Source of the DNA: Methanofollis liminatans DSM 4140
Lineage (GTDB): Archaea; Halobacteriota; Methanomicrobia; Methanomicrobiales; Methanofollaceae
Length of the DNA: 64,000 bases
Reading direction: 5' to 3'
Assembly: GCF_000275865.1 (NCBI RefSeq)
Contig: NZ_CM001555.1
Span: 1,577,099 to 1,641,098 of the forward strand
The position numbers were made by a program, and so were the translations under genes. The notes beneath the pieces were generated by a model that saw only the letters and a list, made by a program, of their open reading frames with translations, was not told the DNA's origin and searched no databases. Positions 8,804 through 17,553 of the stretch are shown here, in pieces (within the stretch, counting starts at the first letter, position 1; every line of letters begins with the position of its first letter).

Positions 8804-10465
8804 ATGGAGAGAATGATAGAGGCGGCGCGGGGGCGCATCCCGGCCGACACCACATACACCGGAGGAGTCCTCTTCAACCCCTTCACCTGTTCGTGGGAGG
8901 AGACCGCATTTGCCGTCAGGGACGGGATCGTTGTCGGCCTGGGGGAATACGAAGCAGAAAAAACGGTCGACCTCGGCGGCGCCAGGGTCGTCCCCGGCCT
9001 CATCGACGCCCACGTCCATATCGAAAGCTCGCTCCTCACCCCATGCGAGTATGCGCGCTGCGTCGTTCCGCACGGGACGACGACGGTGATCGCCGATCCC
9101 CACGAGATCGCCAACGTCTCGGGAAAGGAGGGGGTCGAGTTCATCCTCGCCGAAGGGAGCAGATCAGGCATGTCCATCCTCGTCACCCTCCCCTCATGCG
9201 TCCCGGCCACGCCGCCTGACATGGGGGGTGCCGTCCTCTCTGCAGACGACCTCATCTCCTTCGCAGGGAGAAAAGGGGTCGTCGGCCTCGGCGAGATGAT
9301 GAACGTCCCCGGCGTCCTGGGCGGCGACCCTGAGGTCTGGAAAAAGCTCGGCATCTTCCCGGTCAGGGACGGGCACGCCCCGCTCCTCACCGGAAAAGAC
9401 CTCAACGCATACGTGCTTTCAGGGCTGCAGAGCGATCATGAATGCACCTCGTACGCCGAAGCCGCGGAGAAACTGCGCCTCGGCATGTACATCATGATGC
9501 GGGAGGGCTCGACCGAGCGGAACCTTGCGGCCCTCGCCCCCCTGCTCACGCCGTGCACGGCGTCGCGCTGCTGCCTTGCCACCGACGACCGGCACGCCGA
9601 TACGCTTGCCCGCGAGGGGCATATCGACGGCTGCATCAGGAAACTGGTGGGATACGGCGTCCCGCTCGAACTCGCCCTGCGTGCGGCGACCCTGACGGCT
9701 GCAGAGCGCTTCCGTCTGGCGGACAGGGGAGCGATCGCCCCGGGAAGAAGGGCCGATTTCTGCGTGCTTGCAGAAGGCGACGAGTTCAGGGTGAAGGAGA
9801 CCTATATCCTCGGCCGCCGCTACACGGACCCGGGCTACCGGGAAGCCTCCTGCCCGAAACCGCAGATCACCTGCCGTCTGCCCGGGCCCGAAGACCTCGC
9901 CCTGCACGGGACGGGGACGGCCCGGGTGATCGGGCTGGTGGAAGGCCAGATCGTCACCGAAACGATCGCCCTTCCTGTGGACGCGGCTGCGATCCCTGAC
10001 CTAGAGAGGGACATCCTCAAGGTGACGGTCTGCGACCGCTACCGCGGCGAGGGGGCAGGTGTCGGACTGGTCCATGGGTTCGGCCTGAAAGAAGGAGCCC
10101 TTGCCGCAAGCGTCTCCCACGACGCCCACAACATTGTGGCGATCGGCGTCTCGGACGCGGCGATCATCGCCGCCGTCGGCGCGGTGATCAGGAACAAGGG
10201 GGCGATGGTGGCGGTATCACAGGCCGGGACGACCGTTCTTCCCCTGCCATGCGGCGGGCTGATGGCGACGGCGCCGTATGGAGAGGTCGTCGCCGCTCTC
10301 GACCGCCTTGCAGAGCAGACACGTTCGATGGGGGCGATCGAGAACCCGTTCATGTACCTCTCGTTCCTGGCCCTCACCGTGATCCCGCACCTGCGCATCA
10401 CGCCCCGCGGCGTCTTTGACGGCGACGCCTTTGCCGACGTCCCCCTCTTTCAGGAGGAGCCATGA
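8804..10465 (+). CDS. ade: Adenine deaminase
   Basis: This 553-residue amidohydrolase converts adenine to hypoxanthine in purine salvage. The metal-binding motif DAHVHIES (about residues 68-75) is followed by HGTTTVIADPHEIANV. Later come ATDDRHAD and the C-terminal HDAHNIVAIGVSD characteristic of Ade-type enzymes rather than adenosine deaminases. Length and domain order (composite beta sandwich, TIM barrel, Ade C-terminal domain) fit the family. The next gene, DUF2099, overlaps its stop by 4 nt, so the two are probably translationally coupled, although no functional link is established. Confidence 0.93.
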   Translation: MERMIEAARGRIPADTTYTGGVLFNPFTCSWEETAFAVRDGIVVGLGEYEAEKTVDLGGARVVPGLIDAHVHIESSLLTPCEYARCVVPHGTTTVIADPHEIANVSGKEGVEFILAEGSRSGMSILVTLPSCVPATPPDMGGAVLSADDLISFAGRKGVVGLGEMMNVPGVLGGDPEVWKKLGIFPVRDGHAPLLTGKDLNAYVLSGLQSDHECTSYAEAAEKLRLGMYIMMREGSTERNLAALAPLLTPCTASRCCLATDDRHADTLAREGHIDGCIRKLVGYGVPLELALRAATLTAAERFRLADRGAIAPGRRADFCVLAEGDEFRVKETYILGRRYTDPGYREASCPKPQITCRLPGPEDLALHGTGTARVIGLVEGQIVTETIALPVDAAAIPDLERDILKVTVCDRYRGEGAGVGLVHGFGLKEGALAASVSHDAHNIVAIGVSDAAIIAAVGAVIRNKGAMVAVSQAGTTVLPLPCGGLMATAPYGEVVAALDRLAEQTRSMGAIENPFMYLSFLALTVIPHLRITPRGVFDGDAFADVPLFQEEP

Positions 10466-11313
10466 ACGACGAGCATATCATCGAGGCGATAGGAAGGACG
10501 CGGGTCGTCGTGCGGGACGGGCAGGTCGTGGAGGTCGGCGACCCCCTGATCCGCGCCTGCCCCCTGGCCGAGCGCTTCGGCAGACCGGTGCGTGAGATGA
10601 CGAAAGAGGCGATCCGGGAGAACATCGAGGAGCGGATCCGCTCGTTCGGGATGTGCACCCCTGACCGCCAGGTGCTCGCTGGCCCGGATTTCGTCCTTTT
10701 CGGGGCTTCTGAACTCATATCCTGCGCCATGCGCAGGGCTCTGCTCGACTGTGCCGTCATCGCCTGCGACGGTGCAGGCACGCTGGTCGCACAGAACCCC
10801 GCGCTCGTCCAGGGCATCGGCGGGAGAATGTCCGGTCTGGTGAAGACCTCACCGATCCTGGCGGTGATCAGGCGGATCGAGGAGAACGGCGGCCGCGTCC
10901 TCGACCCGGCGACGGCGGCGATCGACCAGGTGGGAGGCGCGGCCTTCGCCCGTGAACTCGGGTGCAGAAAGGCGGCGGTCACGGTCGCTGGCGCCGGCGA
11001 TGCAGAGAGGATCCGCCGCCTCTTCCCGGAAACCCTGATCGTCGGCGTCCACACCACCGGGCTCTCAGCAGAGGAGGCCGAACGCCTTGTCGCCGCCGCC
11101 GATATCGTCACCGTCTGCGCATCGCGGCACCTCCGCGAAGCGGCCGGAAAGGTGGCGCTCCTCCAGGGCGGGGCCGCGATCCCGGTCTTCGCCCTGACGC
11201 CGCGGGGTAAGGACGTCATTCTCGAGAAGATCCGGGAGACCGACGTCCCGGTGTTTATCAAAGCGGAGCGGCTCCCGGTCGCCGGGAAACGCGAACCCGA
11301 ACCCCTCATCTGA
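10462..11313 (+). CDS. Methanogenesis marker protein 8 (DUF2099 family)
   Basis: The 283-residue protein fits the DUF2099 family (putative methanogenesis marker 8), found in methanogens and relatives. Supporting features are the N-terminal RTRVVVRDGQVVEVGDP, the central CDGAGTLVAQNPALVQGIGGRMSG split around CDGAGT and QGIGGRMSG, and a Rossmann-like second half ending with FALTPRGKDVILEK. Conserved cysteines occur at CPLAERF, FGMCTP, ISCAMR and IACDGAG. Its biochemical role is not known. It overlaps the upstream ade stop by 4 nt. A T-rich stretch (11316-11321) follows and may terminate the transcript. Confidence 0.85.
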   Translation: MNDEHIIEAIGRTRVVVRDGQVVEVGDPLIRACPLAERFGRPVREMTKEAIRENIEERIRSFGMCTPDRQVLAGPDFVLFGASELISCAMRRALLDCAVIACDGAGTLVAQNPALVQGIGGRMSGLVKTSPILAVIRRIEENGGRVLDPATAAIDQVGGAAFARELGCRKAAVTVAGAGDAERIRRLFPETLIVGVHTTGLSAEEAERLVAAADIVTVCASRHLREAAGKVALLQGGAAIPVFALTPRGKDVILEKIRETDVPVFIKAERLPVAGKREPEPLI

Positions 11314-11448
11314 TCTTTTTTGAGTTGAACCGGCGGGTTCAGGGAATGCCCCCCGGAGTTCCAGGGCTGATCTCAGCCGATTTGGGCAATATATCTGCTG
11401 ATGCGCCCGAACATTTACCGGAACAGTATAACCCATCGGGGGTCATGC

Positions 11449-12723
11449 ATGAAAAAGATAGTTTCGATTGTTTTGATGATGTTCTGCCTGCTCACCGGCT
11501 CAGCCGCTGCGGCAGAAACGAGCAGTTACGATGCCGCAGCCATGGTGGCGGTTACCGATGTGCAGATCAGCCCTGACGTGCTGATGAACGGCGACACCGC
11601 CACGGTCGCCGTCACGGTAAAGAACACCGGGAGCGCAAGTGTCTCCATATCCCGGGCAACATTCTTCGGCACCGGGATCTCGGTCCAGAACACCCAGACC
11701 TACGACGCCGTCGGCGACCTGGGCCCCGGGACCACGAAGACGTTCACCTTCACCATCAAGGCCGACGGTTCGGAGACCGTCTATTACCCGACGTTCTACC
11801 TGGACTTCAGGGACGCCGGAAGCCTCCGCTACCCGGTCGCCGTGAAGGTGCAGGACGAAGAGGTGCAGATATCGGTCCAGGAGATGCCCGATGTCTTCGC
11901 CGCCGACAAGAAAGAAACAGTCACGCTCCTGATAGGAAACCCGCGCGAGAACGCCGTCAGCGGCGTGACCGTCGCCCCCGCGGGCGAGGCGATCCAGAGC
12001 ACCCAGTCGAGTTCCTTCATCGGCAACCTCGATCCCGACGGATCGGCGACTGTCTCATTTGACATTGCGGCATCGCACTCCACCGACCTCACCTTCACGG
12101 TCACCTACCGCAACGGCATGAACACGCACACCTCTACCATCACCGTCCCGATAGAGGTGGGGACGTCCAAAACGGCCCCGATCATGGTGGTCAACAACCT
12201 GGCCCTGAGCAGTTCAGGCAGTTCATACGAGATCAGCGGCGACCTGAGCAATGCCGGCCTCGAGGACGCCTATTCGGTGATCGTCACCGTCGGCAGCCCG
12301 GCCCAGGGGGCGGACCCGTACCCCTCCTACGTGATCGGCTCCCTGGATTCAGATGATTTCTCGAGTTTCGAGGTGACGTTCACCGGCCAGGGCCTCACAT
12401 CGGTGCCGGTCATCGTCCAGTACAAGGATGAAGACGGCAACGATTACACGACGGCCTATACCATGAAAATGAACGGCGCCACCGCCGCCACCGGCGATAC
12501 GAGTGCGTCAGCATCTGGTTCAGGGCGCATGAGCGCCGCACCCGGCGGCGGGGGCCCCGGCGGCATGGGGATGTTCGGCATGTCGGGCGGCGGCCTCGGG
12601 ACCATACCGTTCACCCAGATCGGCATCCTCCTCGTCGTCCTGGTCGTCGGCCTTGTCGGATGGCGCAAGGGCTACCTCGGGCGCGCCCGCACGGCCCTGA
12701 AGAACCGGATGAAGAAGGAGTGA
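11449..12723 (+). CDS. Surface accessory protein of an ABC exporter (CARDB-like, membrane anchored)
   Basis: Starting at the ATG 11449, the protein is 424 residues. It has a signal peptide (MKKIVSIVLMMFCLL..), at least three CARDB-like beta-sandwich repeats (for example VAVTDVQISPDVLMNGDTATV), a Gly/Met-rich linker (GGGGPGGMGMFGMSGGG) and one C-terminal transmembrane helix with a basic tail. This is the COG1361-like layout often found beside MacB-type ABC genes in archaea. The ABC ATPase starts 10 nt downstream, so the protein is probably the extracytoplasmic partner of that transporter. A TATA-like caatatatc lies near 11385-11393. An upstream in-frame ATG at 11401 would spoil the signal peptide. 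Confidence 0.75.
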   Translation: MKKIVSIVLMMFCLLTGSAAAAETSSYDAAAMVAVTDVQISPDVLMNGDTATVAVTVKNTGSASVSISRATFFGTGISVQNTQTYDAVGDLGPGTTKTFTFTIKADGSETVYYPTFYLDFRDAGSLRYPVAVKVQDEEVQISVQEMPDVFAADKKETVTLLIGNPRENAVSGVTVAPAGEAIQSTQSSSFIGNLDPDGSATVSFDIAASHSTDLTFTVTYRNGMNTHTSTITVPIEVGTSKTAPIMVVNNLALSSSGSSYEISGDLSNAGLEDAYSVIVTVGSPAQGADPYPSYVIGSLDSDDFSSFEVTFTGQGLTSVPVIVQYKDEDGNDYTTAYTMKMNGATAATGDTSASASGSGRMSAAPGGGGPGGMGMFGMSGGGLGTIPFTQIGILLVVLVVGLVGWRKGYLGRARTALKNRMKKE

Positions 12724-12733
12724 GTGGAGAGAG

Positions 12734-13411
12734 ATGAGCAGCGTTCCGGTCATCAGCCTGAAGAACGTCGTCAAGGTGTATCCCCTGCCTGCAGGGGACG
12801 TGACGGCGCTCAGGGGGATCTCGCTCGACATCATGGAGGGGGAGTTCGTGGCGATCATGGGGCCGTCGGGGTCAGGAAAGTCCACCCTGCTCAACCAGAT
12901 CGGCAGCCTGGACGTCCCGACCTCCGGCGACCTCTTCATCGCCGGGAGGAACATCAGGGAGATGAACGACGACGAACTCACCGATATGCGGCGGGACACG
13001 ATCGGCTACATCTTCCAGAAGTTCAACCTCATCCCCCTCCTCACCCTCTACGAGAACGTGGAATACCCGCTGATCCTGAAATACGGGAAGCGGGACACGA
13101 CCGGGAGACCGATCGAACTGCTGCGGATGGTCGGACTGGAGGGGTCGATGATCGAGCACAAACCCACCGAGATCTCGGGCGGGCAGCAGCAGCGGGTGGC
13201 GATCGCCCGAGCGCTTGCCAACGACCCGAAGATCCTCCTCTGCGACGAACCCACCGGAAACCTCGATTCAAAGACGAGCGAGCAGATCATGGATCTCCTC
13301 ACCGATCTGAACCGGCAGGGGCGCACGATCATCATGGTCACCCATAACCCGGAGACGGCAGAATACGCCCACCGCACGATCGTCATCAGGGACGGGAGGA
13401 TCGCCCTATGA
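12734..13411 (+). CDS. MacB/LolD-type ABC transporter ATP-binding protein
   Basis: The 225-residue ATPase has Walker A GPSGSGKS (about residues 39-46), a Q-loop, signature motif SGGQQQR, Walker B LLCDEP and a switch histidine in MVTHNPE. The spacing and the short length match the LolD/MacB (FtsE-like) family, which couples to FtsX-fold permeases rather than to classical importers. Its last codons overlap the permease start by 4 nt. The complex likely exports or extracts a lipid-linked or peptide substrate, or works as a mechanotransmitter; the substrate is not visible. Confidence 0.92.
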   Translation: MSSVPVISLKNVVKVYPLPAGDVTALRGISLDIMEGEFVAIMGPSGSGKSTLLNQIGSLDVPTSGDLFIAGRNIREMNDDELTDMRRDTIGYIFQKFNLIPLLTLYENVEYPLILKYGKRDTTGRPIELLRMVGLEGSMIEHKPTEISGGQQQRVAIARALANDPKILLCDEPTGNLDSKTSEQIMDLLTDLNRQGRTIIMVTHNPETAEYAHRTIVIRDGRIAL

Positions 13412-14619
13412 CCGGGAACGTGATCTTCGATCTCTCGGTCAGGAACGTGAGGCGGCACTTTCTCCGCTCGTTCCTCGCCGCCATCGGGATCGTCATCGGG
13501 GTCATCGCCATCACCTCCCTCGGGATCATGGGGGCGAACCTGACCCTCTCGGTCACGGCGACGCTCTCGGAGAACAGCGACATCATCAAGGTCTCGCCGG
13601 GCGGAGGGCCGGGAGGCGGCGGCGGACCCGGGTTCGGCGGCGGAGGAGGAAGTGACGAGGAGGAATATATCGACGAGAGCCAGTTCAAGGATATCAAACA
13701 GGCCGCAAGTCCGAACACCGTGATACCGGTGTATTCGGAGTCGGATACGATAACGGTCGGTGACCTGGAAGGCCGGGCGACGGTCTACGGTCTTGACCCG
13801 GACGATATCGCCACCCTGCTCACCGTGGCGAACGGCACCTTCCTGAAGAGCACGTCGACGGCGCTGGTGGGCCCCACCCTGGCCGAGCGCTACGAACTCA
13901 AGATCGGGAGCCGGATCACGATCGGCGACGAAGACAGCGACGAGGGCACGAGCACGGTCAGGGTCGCAGGGATTCTCGAAGAGCGCGGCATGACCTACGA
14001 TATCTCCACCGACAACGCGATCGTCGTTTCCGATCGCTGGTTCACCGGGTTCTACGGCGGCGAGGGGGAATACAGCGAGGTCATCGTAAAACTCGACGAT
14101 ATCAACGATGTCGATGCGGTCGAAGAGGCGATCGACGACCAGTTGAACCGTAAAGAGGACGAGGTCACGATCTCGGACGCATCGCGGATGATGGACTCGA
14201 TCACCTCGTCGATCTCGACGATCATCTCTATGATGATGGGCATCGGGGCGATATCGCTTCTTGTCGCCTCGGTGAGCATCTTCAACGTGATGATGATGTC
14301 GGTGACCGAACGGATCAAGGAGATCGGGATCCTGCGGAGCATCGGCACCCGCCGGAGCGTGGTGCGCCGGATGTTCCTGTACGAGGCGTTCATCCTGGGG
14401 ATGCTCGGGGCGGTCGTCGGCGGGATCCTGAGCATGATCATCGGGTATCTCGTCGTCCTCGTCATGATCGGGACGACGGATTACTTCTTCACGTTCGACA
14501 GTCTGATCTATATCCCGTACGGCATAGCGGTCGGGATCGTCGTCTGCGTGCTCTCCGGGGTGTACCCGGCGTGGAGTGCGGCGAACCTCGATCCGATCGA
14601 GGCGCTGGCGACCGAGTAG
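13408..14619 (+). CDS. MacB/FtsX-like ABC transporter permease
   Basis: The 403-residue protein has one N-terminal membrane helix (SFLAAIGIVIGVIAITSLG), a large extracytoplasmic domain (about residues 55-270) and three C-terminal helices, the FtsX/MacB plan. An unusual Gly-rich insertion (about residues 64-83) sits at the start of the external domain, ahead of an acidic DEEEY patch. The conserved cytoplasmic motif ERIKEIGILRSIGTRR precedes the helices. It is coupled to the ATPase gene. A T-run at 14641-14646 follows. Confidence 0.9.
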   Translation: MTGNVIFDLSVRNVRRHFLRSFLAAIGIVIGVIAITSLGIMGANLTLSVTATLSENSDIIKVSPGGGPGGGGGPGFGGGGGSDEEEYIDESQFKDIKQAASPNTVIPVYSESDTITVGDLEGRATVYGLDPDDIATLLTVANGTFLKSTSTALVGPTLAERYELKIGSRITIGDEDSDEGTSTVRVAGILEERGMTYDISTDNAIVVSDRWFTGFYGGEGEYSEVIVKLDDINDVDAVEEAIDDQLNRKEDEVTISDASRMMDSITSSISTIISMMMGIGAISLLVASVSIFNVMMMSVTERIKEIGILRSIGTRRSVVRRMFLYEAFILGMLGAVVGGILSMIIGYLVVLVMIGTTDYFFTFDSLIYIPYGIAVGIVVCVLSGVYPAWSAANLDPIEALATE

Positions 14620-14690
14620 GGGGAGGGGGAAACGACCCCATTTTTTATTGTGGCATGGTGCAATGACTACATTGATCAGGTAGAGGGAGG

Positions 14691-15488
14691 ATGAGCATGG
14701 AGCAGGAAGAAGGGCAGCATACCCTCGTGATGGAGAAGGACCAGGACTTTCTCGACGAACTCTCGGATTATCTCGATGTCCTCGGGAACGCCACGCGGCT
14801 GCGGATCCTGAAGTCCATCGAGCGGACGCCCAAGGACATGAGGACGATCTCGCGGGAGATCGAGACGAGTTACGAGAACACGAAAAAACATATCGACAAA
14901 CTCCTCCTTGCCGGTGTGATCAGGAAAGAAGCCGGAATGAGCGCTCCAACCTCGAAAGGGATCCACCCGGTCTGGAAGTATTCGGTGATCCCGGGCGGGC
15001 TTGAGGCGATCATCCAGAACCTCGGGCTGTTCTCGAATCTTCAGGTCAGTTTCGGGGATCTCGGCCTCTCCAGACGGATCGAGGATGTTCTCGGGCAGGT
15101 ATCGGAAAAACTCGGGACGGCGGCACCGGTCGTCGTGCTCCTCGGCGGCCCGGATGACGGAAAGATCTTTGCGCTTGGAGCGGAGATCATCAGCATCGGG
15201 AGGGAGGACGCGGCGGCCGTGCCATCTGATCCGGAGCGGGAGATCGTCCTCTCAGAGGAGTATGCAGCGGTCACGCGGGTCTCCCGGCCGCACTGCCGTC
15301 TCATTCATTCGTCGGGGCTGTGGCAGATCGAGGACTGCGGCAGCACCGGCGGGACGTTCGTGAACAATACCCGTCTGGCCGTCCATACAAGGACAGCGAT
15401 CCGCGACGGCGATATCATCGATCTTGGAAAAGGTGTCAGGGGGGCCAGGCTTGTCTTCAGGGTTCCAAAAGAGGAGGAAAAAGCCTGA
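14691..15488 (+). CDS. Winged-helix / FHA domain protein
   Basis: This 265-residue cytosolic protein joins an ArsR-like winged helix (about residues 20-105; LGNATRLRILKSIE, then a recognition helix near SYENTKKHIDKL) to a C-terminal FHA domain (about 147-258). All key FHA residues are present: GR at 170-171, S198 and H201 (VSRPHCRL), and GSTGGTFVNN near 217-226. FHA domains bind phosphothreonine, so this looks like a transcription factor that reads a phosphorylation signal. A membrane Ser/Thr kinase gene begins 183 nt downstream, which makes the kinase the natural writer. The ABC operon ends 71 nt upstream. Two starts, ATG 14691 and 14697, are possible; GAGGGAGG (14681-14688) favours the first. 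Confidence 0.88.
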   Translation: MSMEQEEGQHTLVMEKDQDFLDELSDYLDVLGNATRLRILKSIERTPKDMRTISREIETSYENTKKHIDKLLLAGVIRKEAGMSAPTSKGIHPVWKYSVIPGGLEAIIQNLGLFSNLQVSFGDLGLSRRIEDVLGQVSEKLGTAAPVVVLLGGPDDGKIFALGAEIISIGREDAAAVPSDPEREIVLSEEYAAVTRVSRPHCRLIHSSGLWQIEDCGSTGGTFVNNTRLAVHTRTAIRDGDIIDLGKGVRGARLVFRVPKEEEKA

Positions 15489-15670
15489 AACCATCAATTT
15501 TTCTGATCCCTGCTTCATGCACGCCTGCATGTGAACTCCACCGCGCCTGTGGGGCGTGGCTTCCCGCTCCGCCTGAACGCCCCCGCAAGATAAATAGTGA
15601 GCAGAAAAATAGTACCGACTGAAGCGGGACATGCCGGGGATGCAGGCCCACGGACAGCGGAGAACAACGT
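15489..15670. promoter_or_regulatory. Promoter region of the kinase gene
   Basis: These 182 nt separate the FHA and kinase genes. A C-rich block at 15563-15586 followed by aagataaat (15587-15595) resembles a TFB/TATA element. A similar block occurs at 5010-5042. A palindrome-like GC stretch (15541-15560) precedes it. The leader to the ATG at 15671 would be about 50 nt. Confidence 0.4.
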
Positions 15671-17398
15671 ATGAAGATGCATAAAAGAGGAGCAGCAGTA
15701 TGGATTCTTGTTCTCCTCACCCTCTTCTGCAGCGTTTGTGGATCTGCTGCCGGGGACGGGAGTGCGGGCGCTTCCAACGAGACAGTCCAGAGCGATCAGT
15801 ATCCGCATTTCCGCCCGGACACCAGCCTGAGGGAAGATGGATCCTCCGTGATCAGGAGCGTGCTGCAGTCGCTCACCCAGAGATCGCTCTACCTGCCCGA
15901 TCCTCCGGTACTCGATACGATCGATGCCAATGCCACGATCACTCCTTTCCCTGACCGGATGCCCGAGCGAATGGAGAATGAGACAGAACGGGATCGATCA
16001 TTCGGCCCGATCCCGGCGCTGGAAATCACGGGGGCGTACGTGATATTTTTGCTCACCTTCGGGCTCTCGGCGCTGCTGCTCATCCTGCTCTCAAGGGCAG
16101 GGAGGCGGATATCGGCAGGCTACGTCCTTGACTGTCCGCGATCGGTCTCCATCGCTCTTGCAGGGGGTTATCTCATCCTCGGGCTCACCGCGGGATTTTT
16201 GTCCATACCTGTGCTCTCTTTGTTCAGCGCATCCGTTCTGATGGGGAACCAGATCTGGGCCACCGGCGCGGCGGCGTTTCTGCTGGTCTACCTCCTCCTC
16301 GCATCGCTTCTTCTCTCGTATGCCGTATTCAACCGGAAGTCTTTTGTGCTCGTCCAGGCCGCCCACCCGATCCCGGCCATCGCTCTCCTCGTGACGCTCT
16401 GGATCGTCACAGAGCCCCTGTCCGGCGTGAACAGCCCGGTGCTGCTCCCGGGGTTCATGATCGCTTCGGCGCTCCTGCCCGGGATCCACGGGTATTGCAT
16501 GAGGAAAGGGACCGCTCCTGTCCCGAATGCCGGCGGATCTTCCTCGGCGCCGACGATGGTCAGCGGCGGCATCTCTGCGCCGGTGAGAACCGGGAACGGA
16601 TTCCCTCCCGAGCTGGACGACCGGTACATGGATGCCGAACTGGTGGGCAGGGGCGGGATGGCGCTGGTGTTCAGGGCGCAACGACGCGAGGACGGCGCAA
16701 CGGTGGCGGTCAAGGTGCCGACGCGCTATGACGAGATGACCGGCCACTGCTTCATGAAGGAGATGCAGATCTGGAAGGGGCTCTCGCATAAAAATATCGT
16801 CGAGGTCTACGCCTACAACATCCTCCCGGTTCCGTACGTGGAGATGGAGTACGTCGGCCCGTCTCTTGCCGATATGAATAAGCCCATCCCGCCGGATGAA
16901 GCGGTCAGGATCATCAGGGGTGTCGCGGAAGGGCTTGCCTGCGCCCATGCGGCCGGGCTGATCCACCGGGATATCAAGCCCGGCAACATCCTGATCGCCC
17001 CTGACGGGACACCCAGGATCACGGACTGGGGGCTCGGCAAGGAGGTAGCCGACCGCAAGGAAACCCGTTTCATTGCATTTTCCCTGGATTATGCCGCTCC
17101 CGAACAGATCTCGCCCGGGACCTACGGGCGCGGGGACGCACGGACCGACATCTTCCAGCTCGGGGTGGTATTCTACGAACTGCTGACCGGGAGACTGCCC
17201 TTTGCCGGGGAAGGCGTGGGAGAGGTGAGCGTCGGGATCCTCACCGCCGAACCGGTCCCGCCCTCGGGGATCATAGACACGCTCGGTGCTTTTGACGGCA
17301 TCGTCCTCAGATGCCTCGAGAAAAAACCTGACCGGCGGTATCAGTCCATCCAGGATCTTCTTTTCGACCTCGATGACGTCGAGGACAGGTCATTCTGA
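15671..17398 (+). CDS. Membrane-anchored eukaryote-type Ser/Thr protein kinase
   Basis: The 575-residue protein has a signal-like N terminus (about 8-27) and an extracytoplasmic segment of about 90 residues. Four or so membrane helices follow (about 118-275), then a cytoplasmic Hanks-type kinase domain (about 318-570). Motifs are: Gly loop GRGGMALVF (326-334), catalytic lysine in VAVKV (K348), HRDIKPGN (D434), D452-W-G in place of DFG, and APE (476-478). The Trp in DWG is unusual but keeps the Mg-binding Asp. The kinase should phosphorylate Ser/Thr on partners such as the FHA protein upstream, in response to an envelope signal. A PP2C phosphatase lies 3 kb downstream. Part of its 3' end is duplicated as a relic at 18296-18490. 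Confidence 0.9.
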   Translation: MKMHKRGAAVWILVLLTLFCSVCGSAAGDGSAGASNETVQSDQYPHFRPDTSLREDGSSVIRSVLQSLTQRSLYLPDPPVLDTIDANATITPFPDRMPERMENETERDRSFGPIPALEITGAYVIFLLTFGLSALLLILLSRAGRRISAGYVLDCPRSVSIALAGGYLILGLTAGFLSIPVLSLFSASVLMGNQIWATGAAAFLLVYLLLASLLLSYAVFNRKSFVLVQAAHPIPAIALLVTLWIVTEPLSGVNSPVLLPGFMIASALLPGIHGYCMRKGTAPVPNAGGSSSAPTMVSGGISAPVRTGNGFPPELDDRYMDAELVGRGGMALVFRAQRREDGATVAVKVPTRYDEMTGHCFMKEMQIWKGLSHKNIVEVYAYNILPVPYVEMEYVGPSLADMNKPIPPDEAVRIIRGVAEGLACAHAAGLIHRDIKPGNILIAPDGTPRITDWGLGKEVADRKETRFIAFSLDYAAPEQISPGTYGRGDARTDIFQLGVVFYELLTGRLPFAGEGVGEVSVGILTAEPVPPSGIIDTLGAFDGIVLRCLEKKPDRRYQSIQDLLFDLDDVEDRSF

Positions 17399-17553
17399 AG
17401 TCAGGAAGACCCACTACAACCACCCGGTTCAACCATGGCCCTGAGCCGTATCACACCTTAAATGGATGTATTCTGGGAATAGATATACTGAAAGGCCGAT
17501 TTTTGATCAGGGTACACGGAAAGGCTACCGGTACCACCAGAGAGGTATGAGAC

